A stretch of 64,000 bases of DNA from an uncultured Dorea sp. (GTDB taxonomy: Bacteria > Bacillota > Clostridia > Lachnospirales > Lachnospiraceae): positions 20,860-84,859 of the forward strand of contig NZ_CAKRAH010000008.1 in NCBI RefSeq assembly GCF_934294775.1. The letters are read 5' to 3'. The position numbers and the translations under genes are program-made. This document shows positions 48,459 to 58,186 of the stretch, in pieces. Under the pieces are notes generated by a model, which had not been told where the DNA came from, did no database searches, and saw only the letters and a list, made by a program, of their open reading frames with translations. Each line of letters starts with the position of its first letter. Position 1 is the first letter of the stretch.

Positions 48459-51400
48459 ATGACAAAACTTCATAGAAAGAAAAAGGCAGTGGCATCATTC
48501 CTTGCGGGTATGTTTTTACTGCAGGGAGCTTTTACGGGTGGTATTACCCTAAAGGCGGATGCGAAAGAAGCGGCGCAAAAGATAAAATTTGAGGTCGTTG
48601 GAGAAGGAAATGTTACAGTAACAGATGTGAATGATAAGGTAAAAAAGGTTGCCTCGGAAGAGGTTTTTGAAGTTCCGGAGGGAATGTGTGTCCGTGTATC
48701 GGCGGATGCGCCGGAAGAGACATCCATTACAATGCAGGTAATGGATGTGCAGGGGAAATATGAGCTGGAGGATAGAACAAGCGTGAATGGTCAGGAATTC
48801 TGGCGTGATATTACAGCAATGGGGATTGAGAAAAAAGTTGTAATTACGTTCGGAGAGGAACCTGTGGCAGTAGAGCGAAATAGAAGAAGCAAAAGACAGG
48901 CTGGAAATAGTGAAGAAAAGCCAGAAGTGGGGAATGTATTTACCGGTAAATGTGTAATCGAAGCGGTAGATGGCGGAAATGGACATACAGTACATGGTGT
49001 TACGATAGGTGGATTTACAGGAATTCTTGCCGGAACAACAGCTTTTGGAGGATGTGCGGATCACACGGCAGCGGCTCCGTATGTAGGACAGGAATATACA
49101 TACCGTTATACGGTTACAGGTGTGAATAAAAGTACCGGGGAAGTAACTGGAAATCTATATTGCACCAGTGTGACAGGGGCAACAGACGGAGTGACAAAAG
49201 ATGCTAACGGACGTCTGATCGGATATCAGAGAATCAGTGGATCAGCGTTGATACATAGAAGTTACAGTGGATTTGCCAGACTGACCAAGGGAAAAACAGA
49301 AACCACATTAACAGATGGTAATATTTGTTATTCACTGGCAGGAGCCGTATATGGAGTGTATAAGGATGAACAGACAACGCAGGAAATTGCTGAATTTATT
49401 ACAGATGCAGATGGAAATGCCAATACTATCGAGACTGAAGAAGGCCAGTATTATGTGAAGGAAAAGAAAGCACCATCTGGATATAAATTAGACAGACAAG
49501 TATATCCGGTGCAGGTACGTTCCGGCCAGACGACAGAGGTGCATGTAAAAGATATACCACTTTATGTAACAACCGGATTCGAGATTGAAAAATTGGATCA
49601 GGAAAAAGGATATGGAGATCCACTGGGGGCAGGAAGTCTGGAAGGTGCGGAATTCACTGTAAGATATTATGCGGGAGAATATATCAAAGAAAATTTACCG
49701 GATGAAGCGGAAAAAACATGGGTGTTAAAGACTAAAAAAGAGGAGGTAGAAGAAAACGGGCAGAAAAAAGAACGCTACGTGGCAAAATTAGAAGATTCTT
49801 ATAAAGTAAGCGGTGATGAGTTTTATCTTTCGGAAGGGGCAGGAAAGCCTGTACTTCCACTTGGAACACTTACGATTGAAGAGACAAAAGCGCCGGAAGG
49901 GTACATACGAAGCAGTGAATTACAAGTTACAGCTATCCGGCAAGATGGGGATCAGGCACAGATAACAAATGGGCAAGTATATAAAGCAATGAACCAGATT
50001 ATCAGAGGAGATATTGAGTTTAAGAAAAAAGATGAAGAGAGCCAGGCATCAATGGCAGGAATTCCGTTTGAAATTACATCTATGACAACCGGGGAAAGCC
50101 ATCGGATCATGACAGATGCCAATGGGTATTATTCATCAGAAAGTGCGTATGTGAAGCACAGTGAAAATACCAATACAGGACAGCCGGAAACGGGTCTTTG
50201 GTTTGGCAGGAACAGTGATGGAAAAACACTGGAAGTAAATGATTCTTATGGGGCACTGCCGTATAATACATACGAATTGAAGGAAGTAAGATGCGAAAAA
50301 AACAGGGATAAGTCTCTTTATAAAGGAACATTTAAAATTACAAAAGATCAGTATGTGGTTGATCTTGGCACAATTATGAATCCAGATCTTATGATATCAA
50401 CCGTGGCAAAAGATGAAAAGACAGGTACACATTATTCCAAAGCAGACAAGTCTGCGACAATTATCGATACCGTAAGTTATACCGGATTAAAAAAAGGAAA
50501 AGAGTATACCATGAAGGGAATTCTGATGGATCGGAAAACCGGAGAAAGTATAAAAGATGGAGAAGGAAAAGAGATAACCGCTGTTCGAAGATTCAAACCA
50601 AAGACAGCAGAAGGAAATGTAGAAGTGGAGTTCACATTTGATGGAAGCACACTGCAGGGAAAAGATATTACAGTATTCGAAGAGTGTTATATGGAAAATG
50701 ATCTGATTGCAGTGCATAAGGACCTGGAGGATAAAAATCAAATGATTCATTTTCCGGCGCTGCAGACAGAAGCAAAAGATCAGAAGACAGGACAGAATGT
50801 GACAAAAGCAGAGAAAAATATTGTAATCCTCGATACAGTACAATATAAGAACCTGAAAGAGGGCAAAAAATATAAAGTTACAGGAACTTTGATAGATAAA
50901 AAAACAGGAGAAAAAATCAAAGATGCAAAAGGCGATGCTGTAACATCAACGGTAGAATTTGTAGCAGAGACATCCGATGGAAAGGTAGAGGTAGAATTCC
51001 GGTTTGATGGAAGAAAACTTGGCGGGAAGACAATGGTGGCATTTGAAAAGTTGTATTATGGAGAAAAGCTGTATGCGGTTCATGAAGATCTCGAAGATGA
51101 GAAGCAGACCATCTATATACCTAAAATTGGTACAACTGCAGTAAATACAAAGACAAAATCAAAACTTGCATATGCAGAAGAAAATGTAATGGTTACAGAT
51201 GTTGTAAAATATGAAAATTTACAGCCGGGAGAAACATATACATTGCATGGAACTATTATAGAAAAGAAATCTTTAAAAGAGCTTACAGAGGAAAAAACAA
51301 TTGAATTTATTCCGGAAAAGAAAAATGGAACGATAGAGATGACATTTGAACTGAATGGATCAGAAATGCAGGGAAAAACAATAGTGGTATACGAGGAATT

Positions 51401-52013
51401 GAAACAGAAAGGAAAAAGTGTAGCCGTGCATAAAGATCCAGAGTCAAAAGAACAGAGTATATATTTCCCTAAAATCGGCACAAAAGCAGTGGATGCTGAA
51501 TCGAGAACGCAGGAAGGCGTGGCGAAGGCAAAGCAGAAGATTACAGATCAGGTTAGTTACGAGAATCTGGTTCCGGGGGAAGTGTATGTTTTAAAAGGCG
51601 TGCTGATGAGTAAGGAAGAAGGAAAAGAACTGACAGATAAAAATGGAAAGAGTATTACATCCAGCATAACATTTACACCGGAAAAGGAAAATGGAACGGT
51701 TGATATGACATTCGAATTGGATGCGTCAGAGCTGGATGGAAAATCTGTAGTAGTATTTGAAAAAATATATGATAAAGCAGAGAATCTGATTGCCAGAGAA
51801 GAAAATATATCAAATCAGGAACAGACGGTAATTTATAAACGGGTAAAAGAGCCAAAGGGCGACGATTCTAAAAAGAGTTCAGGAGAAACTAAAATCAGCA
51901 AGACTCCAAAAACAGGTGATGTGGATGTTAGAAAGTTATGTGCGGTATCGGTAATTTCTCTTGGAATATTGATGATAGCAGGAATTATAACGCGTAGACG
52001 AAAGAAAAATTAA
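48459..52013 (+). CDS. Sortase-anchored surface adhesin with SpaA and ester-bond repeats
   Basis: 1184 residues. Signal peptide with an Ala-Asp-Ala cut (about residue 35). An N-terminal unknown domain with paired cysteines (GGCADHT, LYCTSVT) is followed by SpaA/CnaB-like units: AGAVYGVYKDEQ to VKEKKAPSGYKLDR, FEIEKLDQ to IEETKAPEGYIRS, and IEFKKKDEESQA to KEVRCEKN. Four tandem ester-bond (T-Q/VaFE) domains of about 120 residues start near residues 644, 768, 890 and 1006, each with Thr early, FE/YE in the middle, and Gln near the end. C-terminal TPKTGD at about 1149, hydrophobic span and RRRKKN tail form a sorting signal variant of LPXTG. Pilin-tip or adhesin role likely. Confidence 0.87.
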   Translation: MTKLHRKKKAVASFLAGMFLLQGAFTGGITLKADAKEAAQKIKFEVVGEGNVTVTDVNDKVKKVASEEVFEVPEGMCVRVSADAPEETSITMQVMDVQGKYELEDRTSVNGQEFWRDITAMGIEKKVVITFGEEPVAVERNRRSKRQAGNSEEKPEVGNVFTGKCVIEAVDGGNGHTVHGVTIGGFTGILAGTTAFGGCADHTAAAPYVGQEYTYRYTVTGVNKSTGEVTGNLYCTSVTGATDGVTKDANGRLIGYQRISGSALIHRSYSGFARLTKGKTETTLTDGNICYSLAGAVYGVYKDEQTTQEIAEFITDADGNANTIETEEGQYYVKEKKAPSGYKLDRQVYPVQVRSGQTTEVHVKDIPLYVTTGFEIEKLDQEKGYGDPLGAGSLEGAEFTVRYYAGEYIKENLPDEAEKTWVLKTKKEEVEENGQKKERYVAKLEDSYKVSGDEFYLSEGAGKPVLPLGTLTIEETKAPEGYIRSSELQVTAIRQDGDQAQITNGQVYKAMNQIIRGDIEFKKKDEESQASMAGIPFEITSMTTGESHRIMTDANGYYSSESAYVKHSENTNTGQPETGLWFGRNSDGKTLEVNDSYGALPYNTYELKEVRCEKNRDKSLYKGTFKITKDQYVVDLGTIMNPDLMISTVAKDEKTGTHYSKADKSATIIDTVSYTGLKKGKEYTMKGILMDRKTGESIKDGEGKEITAVRRFKPKTAEGNVEVEFTFDGSTLQGKDITVFEECYMENDLIAVHKDLEDKNQMIHFPALQTEAKDQKTGQNVTKAEKNIVILDTVQYKNLKEGKKYKVTGTLIDKKTGEKIKDAKGDAVTSTVEFVAETSDGKVEVEFRFDGRKLGGKTMVAFEKLYYGEKLYAVHEDLEDEKQTIYIPKIGTTAVNTKTKSKLAYAEENVMVTDVVKYENLQPGETYTLHGTIIEKKSLKELTEEKTIEFIPEKKNGTIEMTFELNGSEMQGKTIVVYEELKQKGKSVAVHKDPESKEQSIYFPKIGTKAVDAESRTQEGVAKAKQKITDQVSYENLVPGEVYVLKGVLMSKEEGKELTDKNGKSITSSITFTPEKENGTVDMTFELDASELDGKSVVVFEKIYDKAENLIAREENISNQEQTVIYKRVKEPKGDDSKKSSGETKISKTPKTGDVDVRKLCAVSVISLGILMIAGIITRRRKKN

Positions 52014-52026
52014 AAGAATAAAAAGG

Positions 52027-52063
52027 AAAAAGCACCGGAAGCTAGATGGTTTCCGGTGCTTTT
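52027..52063. terminator. Bidirectional terminator between adhesin and tRNA-Leu
   Basis: AAAAAGCACCGGAA pairs with TTCCGGTGCTTTT; T-rich on both strands. Confidence 0.85.
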
Positions 52064-52076
52064 CAATTAAGTTCAA

Positions 52077-52159
52077 TGCGGATAGTGGGACTTGAACCCA
52101 CACGAGGTCACCCCCGCAAGATTTTGAGTCTTGTGCGTCTGCCATTCCGCCATATCCGC
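52077..52159 (-). tRNA. tRNA-Leu (CAA anticodon)
   Basis: Minus-strand cloverleaf: acceptor GCGGATA/TATCCGC with discriminator A, anticodon stem CAAGA/TCTTG with loop CTCAAAA (anticodon CAA), a long variable arm as expected for leucine (GCGGGGGTGACCTCGT), and T loop GGGTTCAAGTCCC. 83 nt, CCA not encoded. Followed by the bidirectional terminator at 52027. Confidence 0.95.
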
Positions 52160-52351
52160 ATGGCATATGTTGCTACACAACAAAATAAATTATAACTATA
52201 AATTTAATATATGTCAATCCTTTTTTAAAAAAATGAGAAGAAAAGGAGGAAAGAAAAATTAACCTTTTAAAAATGCCCGGATTGGTGTATAGTAAGATAG
52301 TGATTTTATAAGAAAAAAGAACTATTAAGAACTATTAGGTGGAGAGACAAA

Positions 52352-54967
52352 ATGAGCAGTAAAATTATGCTGATTGATGGCCACAGTATTCTGAACCGTG
52401 CCTTTTATGGTCTGCCGGATCTTACGAATGCAGATGGTCTTCATACAAATGCGGTATATGGATTCCTGACGATAATGTTTAAGCTTCTTGAAGAAGAAAA
52501 GCCGGAATATCTTACGGTGGCGTTTGACGTTCATGCCCCGACATTCAGACATAAAATGTATGCAGAATATAAAGGGACCAGAAAGCCAATGGCTGAAGAA
52601 CTCAGACAGCAGGTTCCGGTGATCAAAGAAGTACTTCATGCAATGGGTGTTAAGACGATTGAATGTGCTGGTCTGGAGGCAGATGATCTGATTGGAACGC
52701 TTTCAAAACGTTGTGAAACAGAAGGAATGGATGTAACGGTTATTTCAGGTGACCGAGACCTTCTGCAGCTTGCAACGGAACATGTTAAGATCAGAATTCC
52801 AAAGACAAAGCAAGGCAGAACAGAAATTGAAGATTATTATGCAAAAGATGTACTGGAACGATATCAGGTGACGCCAAAAGAATTTATTGATCTGAAGGCG
52901 CTGATGGGAGATACGGCAGATAATATTCCGGGAGTGCCAAGTATTGGAGAAAAGACAGCGACAAAAATCATTACACAGTATCATTCCATAGAAGAAGCAC
53001 ATGAGCATGTGGAAGAATTAAAACCGCCAAGAGCATCAAAAGCATTGAAGGAACATTGGGATCTTGCGGTGCTTAGTAAAGAACTTGCTACTATTAATAT
53101 AGAAGCGGAATTTCCATATGATCTGGAAGAAGCAAAGCATGGAAATATGTATACAGAAGAAGCATATGTATATTTTCAAAAACTGGAATTTAAGAATCTT
53201 CTTTCCAGATTTGATATTGCGGCACCGGCCAATAAGATAGAAGATGGGTTTCAGGTGATCGCATCAAAAGAAGAGGCTGAAAAGGTTTTTGAAAAAGCAA
53301 AGACTGCTGTAACGGTAGGTGCAGTTACGTTTAAAGATCTTGAGAATGTGTTGCCGCTGTTTGTTAATCAGGCGGGGATAGGCGGCGTCGGACTCTCTTT
53401 TTCAAAAGAAGATATTTACTGCATCAAAGTAGAAAAGGATATAACAGCAGACTGGCTGTTGGAAGAGCTCGCAGAGGTGGCTGAAAAAGCTGGTACATTT
53501 GCAATGTTTGACATAAAACAAAAGATGCGGGAAATTCAGATTCGGAATCAGAAAAATTGTTTTGATGTAAATGTAGCGGCATATCTGCTGAATCCACTTA
53601 AGAATAATTATACATGGGAAGATGTTGCGAGAGAGCATCTGGATCTTATGGTTGATGAAAAGATAGAAACGGATATGAAAGTCTGCTATGAAGCATATGT
53701 TAATTTTGCAGCAGTAGAGATCTTGAACAGAAAATTGCAGGATGCACAGATGGATCATTTGTTCCAGGATATAGAGATGCCGCTGGTATTTACATTATAT
53801 GATATGGAGCAAAATGGTATCCGTATAGAAGCAGATGCCTTGAAGCAATATGGCGACCAGTTGGTTGGTAAAATCAATGAATTAGAAAAAGATATTTATC
53901 AGGAAGCCGGAGAGACATTTAATATTAATTCTCCGAAACAGCTGGGAGTTGTACTGTTTGAAAATATGAAACTTCCGGGAGGAAGAAAGACAAAGACTGG
54001 TTATTCTACGGCAGCAGACGTACTGGAAAAACTGGCTCCGGAATATCCGGTGGTAGCGAAGATTCTTGAGTACCGGCAATACACAAAATTGAAGTCGACA
54101 TATGCAGACGGTCTGGCGAATTACATTCAGGAAGATGGAAGGATTCATGGTAAATTTAATCAGACGATTACAGCAACCGGAAGAATCAGCAGTACAGAAC
54201 CGAATCTTCAGAATATACCGGTCAGGATGGAACTTGGACGTCTGATACGAAAAGTATTTATTCCGGAAGATGGATACCGGTTTGTGGATGCAGATTATTC
54301 GCAGATTGAACTTCGTGTACTGGCACATTGCTCAGGGGATGAGCATTTGATCCAGGCATACAAAGAACAAAGCGATATTCACCGTATTACTGCATCTCAG
54401 GTATTCCACATACCATTTGACGAAGTAACACCGCAGCAGAGACGCAATGCGAAAGCGGTAAACTTTGGTATCGTATATGGAATCAGTTCATTTGGACTGA
54501 GCCAGGATCTTAGCATTACAAGAAAAGAAGCCGCAAAATATATTGATGATTATTTTGCAACTTATCCGGGAATCAAGACTTTCCTGGATGATGCAGTGGC
54601 ACATGCGAAAGAAAAAGGCTATGTGGTGACATTATTTGGAAGACGGAGACCGGTTCCGGAACTTTCTTCCAGCAACTTTATGCAAAGGTCTTTTGGAGAA
54701 CGTGTGGCTATGAATTCCCCGATTCAGGGTGCGGCTGCAGATATCATTAAGATTGCAATGATCCGGGTGAATCAGAGATTAAAGGACCAGAAGATGAAGT
54801 CAAGACTGGTTTTACAGGTTCATGATGAACTTTTAATTGAAGCATATGAACCAGAGCTTGAAGAAGTTCAGACAATTTTAAAAGAAGAAATGGAACATGC
54901 GGCTGATTTAAAAGTACCGCTTGAAATAGATATGCATACAGGAGACAACTGGTACGAAGCAAAATAA
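52352..54967 (+). CDS. polA: DNA polymerase I
   Basis: 871 residues. N-terminal 5' nuclease (LIDGHSILNRAFYGLPDLTN, YAEYKGTRKPMAEELRQQ, LEADDLIGTLSK, SGDRDLLQL, GDTADNIPGVPSIGEKTA). Middle 3'-5' exonuclease fold is present but degenerate: the DxE and later aspartates are not seen, as in Bacillus polymerase I. C-terminal family A polymerase: TGRISSTEPNLQNIPVR, DYSQIELRVLAH, RRNAKAVNFGIVYGISSFGL (O helix), VLQVHDELLIE. Used for Okazaki-fragment processing and repair. Start ATG at 52352 with GGTGGAG. coaE follows 12 nt on. Confidence 0.96.
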   Translation: MSSKIMLIDGHSILNRAFYGLPDLTNADGLHTNAVYGFLTIMFKLLEEEKPEYLTVAFDVHAPTFRHKMYAEYKGTRKPMAEELRQQVPVIKEVLHAMGVKTIECAGLEADDLIGTLSKRCETEGMDVTVISGDRDLLQLATEHVKIRIPKTKQGRTEIEDYYAKDVLERYQVTPKEFIDLKALMGDTADNIPGVPSIGEKTATKIITQYHSIEEAHEHVEELKPPRASKALKEHWDLAVLSKELATINIEAEFPYDLEEAKHGNMYTEEAYVYFQKLEFKNLLSRFDIAAPANKIEDGFQVIASKEEAEKVFEKAKTAVTVGAVTFKDLENVLPLFVNQAGIGGVGLSFSKEDIYCIKVEKDITADWLLEELAEVAEKAGTFAMFDIKQKMREIQIRNQKNCFDVNVAAYLLNPLKNNYTWEDVAREHLDLMVDEKIETDMKVCYEAYVNFAAVEILNRKLQDAQMDHLFQDIEMPLVFTLYDMEQNGIRIEADALKQYGDQLVGKINELEKDIYQEAGETFNINSPKQLGVVLFENMKLPGGRKTKTGYSTAADVLEKLAPEYPVVAKILEYRQYTKLKSTYADGLANYIQEDGRIHGKFNQTITATGRISSTEPNLQNIPVRMELGRLIRKVFIPEDGYRFVDADYSQIELRVLAHCSGDEHLIQAYKEQSDIHRITASQVFHIPFDEVTPQQRRNAKAVNFGIVYGISSFGLSQDLSITRKEAAKYIDDYFATYPGIKTFLDDAVAHAKEKGYVVTLFGRRRPVPELSSSNFMQRSFGERVAMNSPIQGAAADIIKIAMIRVNQRLKDQKMKSRLVLQVHDELLIEAYEPELEEVQTILKEEMEHAADLKVPLEIDMHTGDNWYEAK

Positions 54968-54979
54968 GAGGTGTAAGAG

Positions 54980-55570
54980 ATGAAAATTATTGGAATTACC
55001 GGAGGAGTAGGAGCAGGAAAAACACAGATTCTGGAGTATTTGAACAACAAATATGGAGCAACGATCTGCATGGCTGATGAAGTGGGAAAAAAGCTGCAAA
55101 AAAAGGGAACAGAATGCTTTGATGAAATCGTGGCACATTTTGGAGAAGAGATTTTAGATGAAAAAGGTGAACTTGATCGTAAGAAACTGTCAGATATCGT
55201 ATTCGCAGACCGTGTGGAACTGTCAGTGTTAAATGGAATTGTGCACCCGAGAGTAAAAGAAGAAATTCAGAAAAAGATTGCAAAAGAAGAAAGAAAAAAT
55301 ACAAATCTTATGCTGATTGAAGGAGCTCTTCTGATTGAAGATCATTATGAAGAAATCTGTGATGAATTGTGGTATGTATATGTAGAAGATTCCATCCGCA
55401 GAAAACGTTTGAAATATGCAAGAGGATACGAAGACAGCAAGGTGGATCAGATTTTTGAAGCACAGCTTCCGAAAGATCTTTTTATGCGCCATTGTGACCG
55501 GGTGATTGATAACAGCGGACAGTTTGAAGAGACAAAGATCCAGCTGAATAAGATCGTGGAAGATTTATAA
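54980..55570 (+). CDS. coaE: Dephospho-CoA kinase
   Basis: Last step of coenzyme A synthesis. 196 residues: Walker A GITGGVGAGKTQILEYL, AD-E motif MADEVGKKL, HPRVKEEI, IEGALLIE, and the lid arginine run DSIRRKRLKYARGYE. The polA-coaE order is common in Clostridia (fpg is missing between them). Start after AGAGGTG. No oddities. Confidence 0.95.
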   Translation: MKIIGITGGVGAGKTQILEYLNNKYGATICMADEVGKKLQKKGTECFDEIVAHFGEEILDEKGELDRKKLSDIVFADRVELSVLNGIVHPRVKEEIQKKIAKEERKNTNLMLIEGALLIEDHYEEICDELWYVYVEDSIRRKRLKYARGYEDSKVDQIFEAQLPKDLFMRHCDRVIDNSGQFEETKIQLNKIVEDL

Positions 55571-55591
55571 GAAAGGCAGATATTATTTAAT

Positions 55592-56389
55592 ATGAGATTA
55601 TGCAGCATTGCAAGTGGAAGCAGTGGAAATTGTATTTATGTAGGAGATGATCAGACCCATCTTCTGGTTGATACAGGTATCAGCAAGAAGAGAATAGAAG
55701 AAGGATTGACAAAACTGGATATAAAAGGGGATGAACTAGAAGGAATTCTGGTTACCCATGAACATATAGATCATATTCAGGGACTGGGCGTGTTTAGCAG
55801 GAAATATGAGATCCCGATCTATGCGACACCTGGAACTATCCGGGGGATTAAAAATTGTAAAAGCCTCGGAAAACTTCCGGAGGGACTTTTACATGAGATA
55901 GAAGTGGATCATCCGTTTGAACTGGGAACATTAAATGTGGACCCGTTTGCCATTTCCCATGATGCAAATGAGCCGTCCGGATACCGGATTAACAGTGGGA
56001 AAAAAGCAGTTGCGGTAGCAACAGACCTTGGAATATATGATGATTATACAGTGGATCACTTAAAAGACCTGAATGCGGTCGTTCTGGAAGCAAACCATGA
56101 CATACATATGTTAGAAGTCGGACCTTATCCATATCCTTTGAAACGAAGAGTTATGGGAGATAAAGGACATTTATCAAATGAACTGTCAGGAAAGCTTCTT
56201 TGCGATATATTACATGATGATCTTCAATATGTAGTTCTGGGACATCTTAGTAAGGAAAATAATTACGAGGAACTTGCATATGAAACGGTCAAGCTGGAGA
56301 TCAGTATCGGAGATAATCCATATAAAGGAGAAGATATTCCGATGATGGTAGCCAAAAGAGATCAGGTATCTGATATCATTACATTGTAA
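55592..56389 (+). CDS. MBL-fold exonuclease-like protein (WalJ/YycJ type)
   Basis: 265 residues. SIASGSSGNCIYVGDDQTHL near the start and VTHEHIDHIQGLGVFSRKY (HxHxDH) with ISHDANEPSGYRI, VLEANHD and GHLSKENNYEELA complete the zinc motifs. This is the WalJ/YycJ branch of metallo-beta-lactamase proteins, often beside cell-wall or replication genes, with DNA 5'-exonuclease activity reported in relatives. Follows coaE by 21 nt. Specific role unclear. Confidence 0.87.
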   Translation: MRLCSIASGSSGNCIYVGDDQTHLLVDTGISKKRIEEGLTKLDIKGDELEGILVTHEHIDHIQGLGVFSRKYEIPIYATPGTIRGIKNCKSLGKLPEGLLHEIEVDHPFELGTLNVDPFAISHDANEPSGYRINSGKKAVAVATDLGIYDDYTVDHLKDLNAVVLEANHDIHMLEVGPYPYPLKRRVMGDKGHLSNELSGKLLCDILHDDLQYVVLGHLSKENNYEELAYETVKLEISIGDNPYKGEDIPMMVAKRDQVSDIITL

Positions 56390-56434
56390 AATGCGATGAA
56401 AAAAACGTGGAAGACAACAGGAGGAAAACAAATC

Positions 56435-56707
56435 ATGAAAAAATGTGTAATTACAGTTGTAGGAAAAGACACCGTAGGTATTATTGCAAAAGTATGTGAA
56501 TATCTTGCAGGGGCAAATGTAAATATCCTTGATATTTCGCAGACCATCGTAGATGGGTACTTTAACATGATGATGATTGTTGACGTAACAAATTGCAGTA
56601 AAGAGGTTGCTGTAGTTTCAAAAGAACTGGAAGAAATCGGAACTTCTATCGGCGTTGCCATTCACTGCCAGAGAGAAGAAATATTTGAAAAAATGCACAG
56701 ATTATAA
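56435..56707 (+). CDS. ACT domain protein, UPF0237 family
   Basis: 90 residues from the ATG at 56435, with an AGGAGG site (the earlier ATG at 56396 is rejected). It is a stand-alone ACT domain (VVGKDTVGIIAKVCEYLAGA, NVNILDISQTIVDGYFNMMM, VAIHCQREEIFEKMHRL). Family members bind amino acids and always travel with the UPF0210 gene that follows 29 nt downstream. Confidence 0.9.
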   Translation: MKKCVITVVGKDTVGIIAKVCEYLAGANVNILDISQTIVDGYFNMMMIVDVTNCSKEVAVVSKELEEIGTSIGVAIHCQREEIFEKMHRL

Positions 56708-56736
56708 GAAAAGTTACTGAAAGGCAGGAAAGACAC

Positions 56737-58101
56737 ATGATAAACAGATACGAAGTATATGAGACAAATCAGATGATTGCAGAGGAAAATCTGGATGTAC
56801 GTACCATTACTCTTGGAATCAGCCTGTTGGATTGCATTGATGCAGACCTTGATAAATTAAATAAAAATATTTATAACAAAATAACTACTGTTGCGAAGGA
56901 TCTTGTAAAAACAGGAGAAGAAATTGAGCAGGAATTTGGAATTCCGATTGTAAATAAGAGAATTTCGATTACACCGGTATCACTGATTGGTGGTGCGGCA
57001 TGTAAAAGCCCGGAAGATTTTGTGACCATTGCAAAGACGCTTGACAAAGCAGCAAAAGTAGTCGGCGTAAACTTTATTGGTGGTTATTCTGCCCTGGTTT
57101 CAAAATCTATGACAAAAAGTGATGAGAACCTGATCCGTTCTGTGCCACAGGCACTTGCATGCACAGACAGAATCTGCAGTTCGATCAATGTCGGATCTAC
57201 AAAAACAGGTATTAATATGGATGCAGTACGTCTGTGCGGAGAGATTGTAAAGGCAACTGCAGAAGCAACAAAGGAAAATGATTCACTTGGTTGTGCAAAA
57301 CTGGTAGTATTTTGTAATGCACCAGATGATAACCCGTTCATGGCAGGTGCATTTCTTGGTGTAACAGAAGGGGATGCAGTAATCAATGTCGGAGTCAGTG
57401 GACCTGGTGTAGTAAAGCATGCGATTGAACAGGTGCGTGGAAAAGGATTTGAAGAATTATGTGAGACGATCAAAAAGACTGCATTTAAGGTAACACGAGT
57501 AGGACAGCTTGTCGCAGGAGAAGCTTCAAAGAGACTTGGCATTCCATTTGGAATCATTGATCTGTCTCTTGCACCGACACCGGCTATAGGTGACAGTGTG
57601 GCAGAGATTCTGGAAGAGATCGGCCTGGAACGTGTCGGAGCACCAGGGACGACAGCAGCACTTGCCATGTTAAACGACCAGGTAAAGAAAGGTGGAGTTA
57701 TGGCTTCTTCATATGTAGGTGGTTTAAGTGGTGCGTTTATTCCTGTCAGTGAAGATAAAGGAATGATCGATGCGGTAGAAATGGGAGCGCTTACGATCGA
57801 AAAGCTGGAAGCGATGACATGTGTATGTTCTGTGGGACTTGATATGATCGCAATACCAGGAAAAACAACAGCAACAACTATTTCAGGTATCATTGCAGAT
57901 GAGATGGCAATCGGTATGGTGAATCAGAAAACTACAGCAGTGCGTTTGATTCCTGTCATCGGAAAAGATGTAGGAGAGACAGCGGAATTTGGCGGATTGC
58001 TTGGATATGCACCAATCATTCCGGTGAATGAATATGACTGTAGTGCATTTGTGAACAGAAAAGGAAGAATTCCGGCACCTGTACACAGCTTTAAGAACTA
58101 A
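56737..58101 (+). CDS. UPF0210 family protein (PFL-like)
   Basis: 454 residues. Visible landmarks: EENLDVRTITLGISLLDCID, SLIGGAACKSPEDFVTIAKT, GVNFIGGYSALVSKSM, CSSINVGSTKTGINMDAV, FCNAPDDNPFMAGAFLGV, GVSGPGVVKHAIEQVRGKGF, DLSLAPTPAIGDSVAEILE. It belongs to the UPF0210 (DUF711) family, structurally related to pyruvate formate-lyase, but has no glycyl-radical motif. Function unknown, probably regulated by the adjacent ACT protein. Confidence 0.92.
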   Translation: MINRYEVYETNQMIAEENLDVRTITLGISLLDCIDADLDKLNKNIYNKITTVAKDLVKTGEEIEQEFGIPIVNKRISITPVSLIGGAACKSPEDFVTIAKTLDKAAKVVGVNFIGGYSALVSKSMTKSDENLIRSVPQALACTDRICSSINVGSTKTGINMDAVRLCGEIVKATAEATKENDSLGCAKLVVFCNAPDDNPFMAGAFLGVTEGDAVINVGVSGPGVVKHAIEQVRGKGFEELCETIKKTAFKVTRVGQLVAGEASKRLGIPFGIIDLSLAPTPAIGDSVAEILEEIGLERVGAPGTTAALAMLNDQVKKGGVMASSYVGGLSGAFIPVSEDKGMIDAVEMGALTIEKLEAMTCVCSVGLDMIAIPGKTTATTISGIIADEMAIGMVNQKTTAVRLIPVIGKDVGETAEFGGLLGYAPIIPVNEYDCSAFVNRKGRIPAPVHSFKN

Positions 58102-58114
58102 AAAAATGAATAAA

Positions 58115-58186
58115 AACAGACAATCTATGATACACCTTCTGGTAAAACGGATAAAAGAAAAGGTATCATAGATTGTTTGTTTTTTT
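58115..58186. terminator. Bidirectional terminator between UPF0210 and tmcAL
   Basis: AACAGACAATCTATGATAC pairs with GTATCATAGATTGTTTGTT, about 18 bp, with T-run to the right and A-rich to the left. Overlaps the tmcAL stop. Confidence 0.8.
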
